Source: JBHWPB01 sp043424675
Lineage (GTDB): Bacteria > Bacillota > Bacilli > Lactobacillales > Carnobacteriaceae_A
Direction of reading: 5' to 3'
Length of the DNA: 5,071 nucleotides
Assembly: GCA_043424675.1 (NCBI GenBank)
Contig: JBHWPB010000068.1
Coordinates: 1 to 5,071 of the forward strand
Shown: positions 5,064 to 5,071 of the stretch, in pieces
Layout: each line of letters begins with the position of its first letter
Numbering within the stretch: the first letter of the stretch is position 1
Notes under the pieces: model-generated
Seen by the model: only the letters and a program-made list of their open reading frames with translations
Told to the model about the DNA's origin: nothing
Databases searched by the model: none
Program-made: the position numbers and the translations under genes

Positions 5064-5071
5064 CATAGAGA

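Overview
The window looks like the chromosome of a low-GC Gram-positive bacterium (Bacilli). The evidence is the AT-rich intergenic DNA, the strong AGGAGG-type ribosome sites, the nrdHIEF gene order and a NrdE ending in CESCVI, a tail I recall from Lactobacillales-type NrdE. I cannot name the genus.

Layout, all genes on the + strand: the last 38 codons of an ASCH-domain-like gene (3-119); 214 bases without a convincing gene; a small, very acidic gene of unknown function (334-663); a dense 450-base control region (about 664-1110); then a class Ib ribonucleotide reductase (RNR) operon nrdH (1111-1341), nrdI (1338-1730), nrdE (1714-3909) and nrdF (3932-4946). The window ends with two hairpins. 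The second is best read as the terminator of a convergent - strand gene beyond the window.

The control region stacks three devices. The first is an extended -10 promoter (682-709). The second is a pair of NrdR-box-like 16-mers, one on the promoter/start site and one just downstream, separated by 15 bases. The third is a full cobalamin riboswitch (757-925) with a readable expression platform: an L13-like hairpin whose GGGG loop can pair with the CCCCC of L5, an antiterminator (941-1045) and an intrinsic terminator (1032-1062). A B12-independent RNR would therefore be switched off when cobalamin is plentiful (riboswitch) and when dNTPs are plentiful (NrdR). This makes sense if the genome also carries a B12-dependent class II RNR, which is not in this window.

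Both RNR subunits are broken, each by one small lesion. nrdE has an in-frame TAA at 2143-2145 where the family has an ordinary residue. nrdF has a perfect 7-base tandem duplication (CGAAACA at 4612-4618 and 4619-4625) that shifts the frame; removing one copy restores a family-like reading. Everything else is intact: catalytic cysteines, metal ligands, radical tyrosine, C-terminal tails, nrdH, nrdI and the regulatory leader. The operon is thus either freshly inactivated, reversibly switched in the case of nrdF, or affected by sequence errors.
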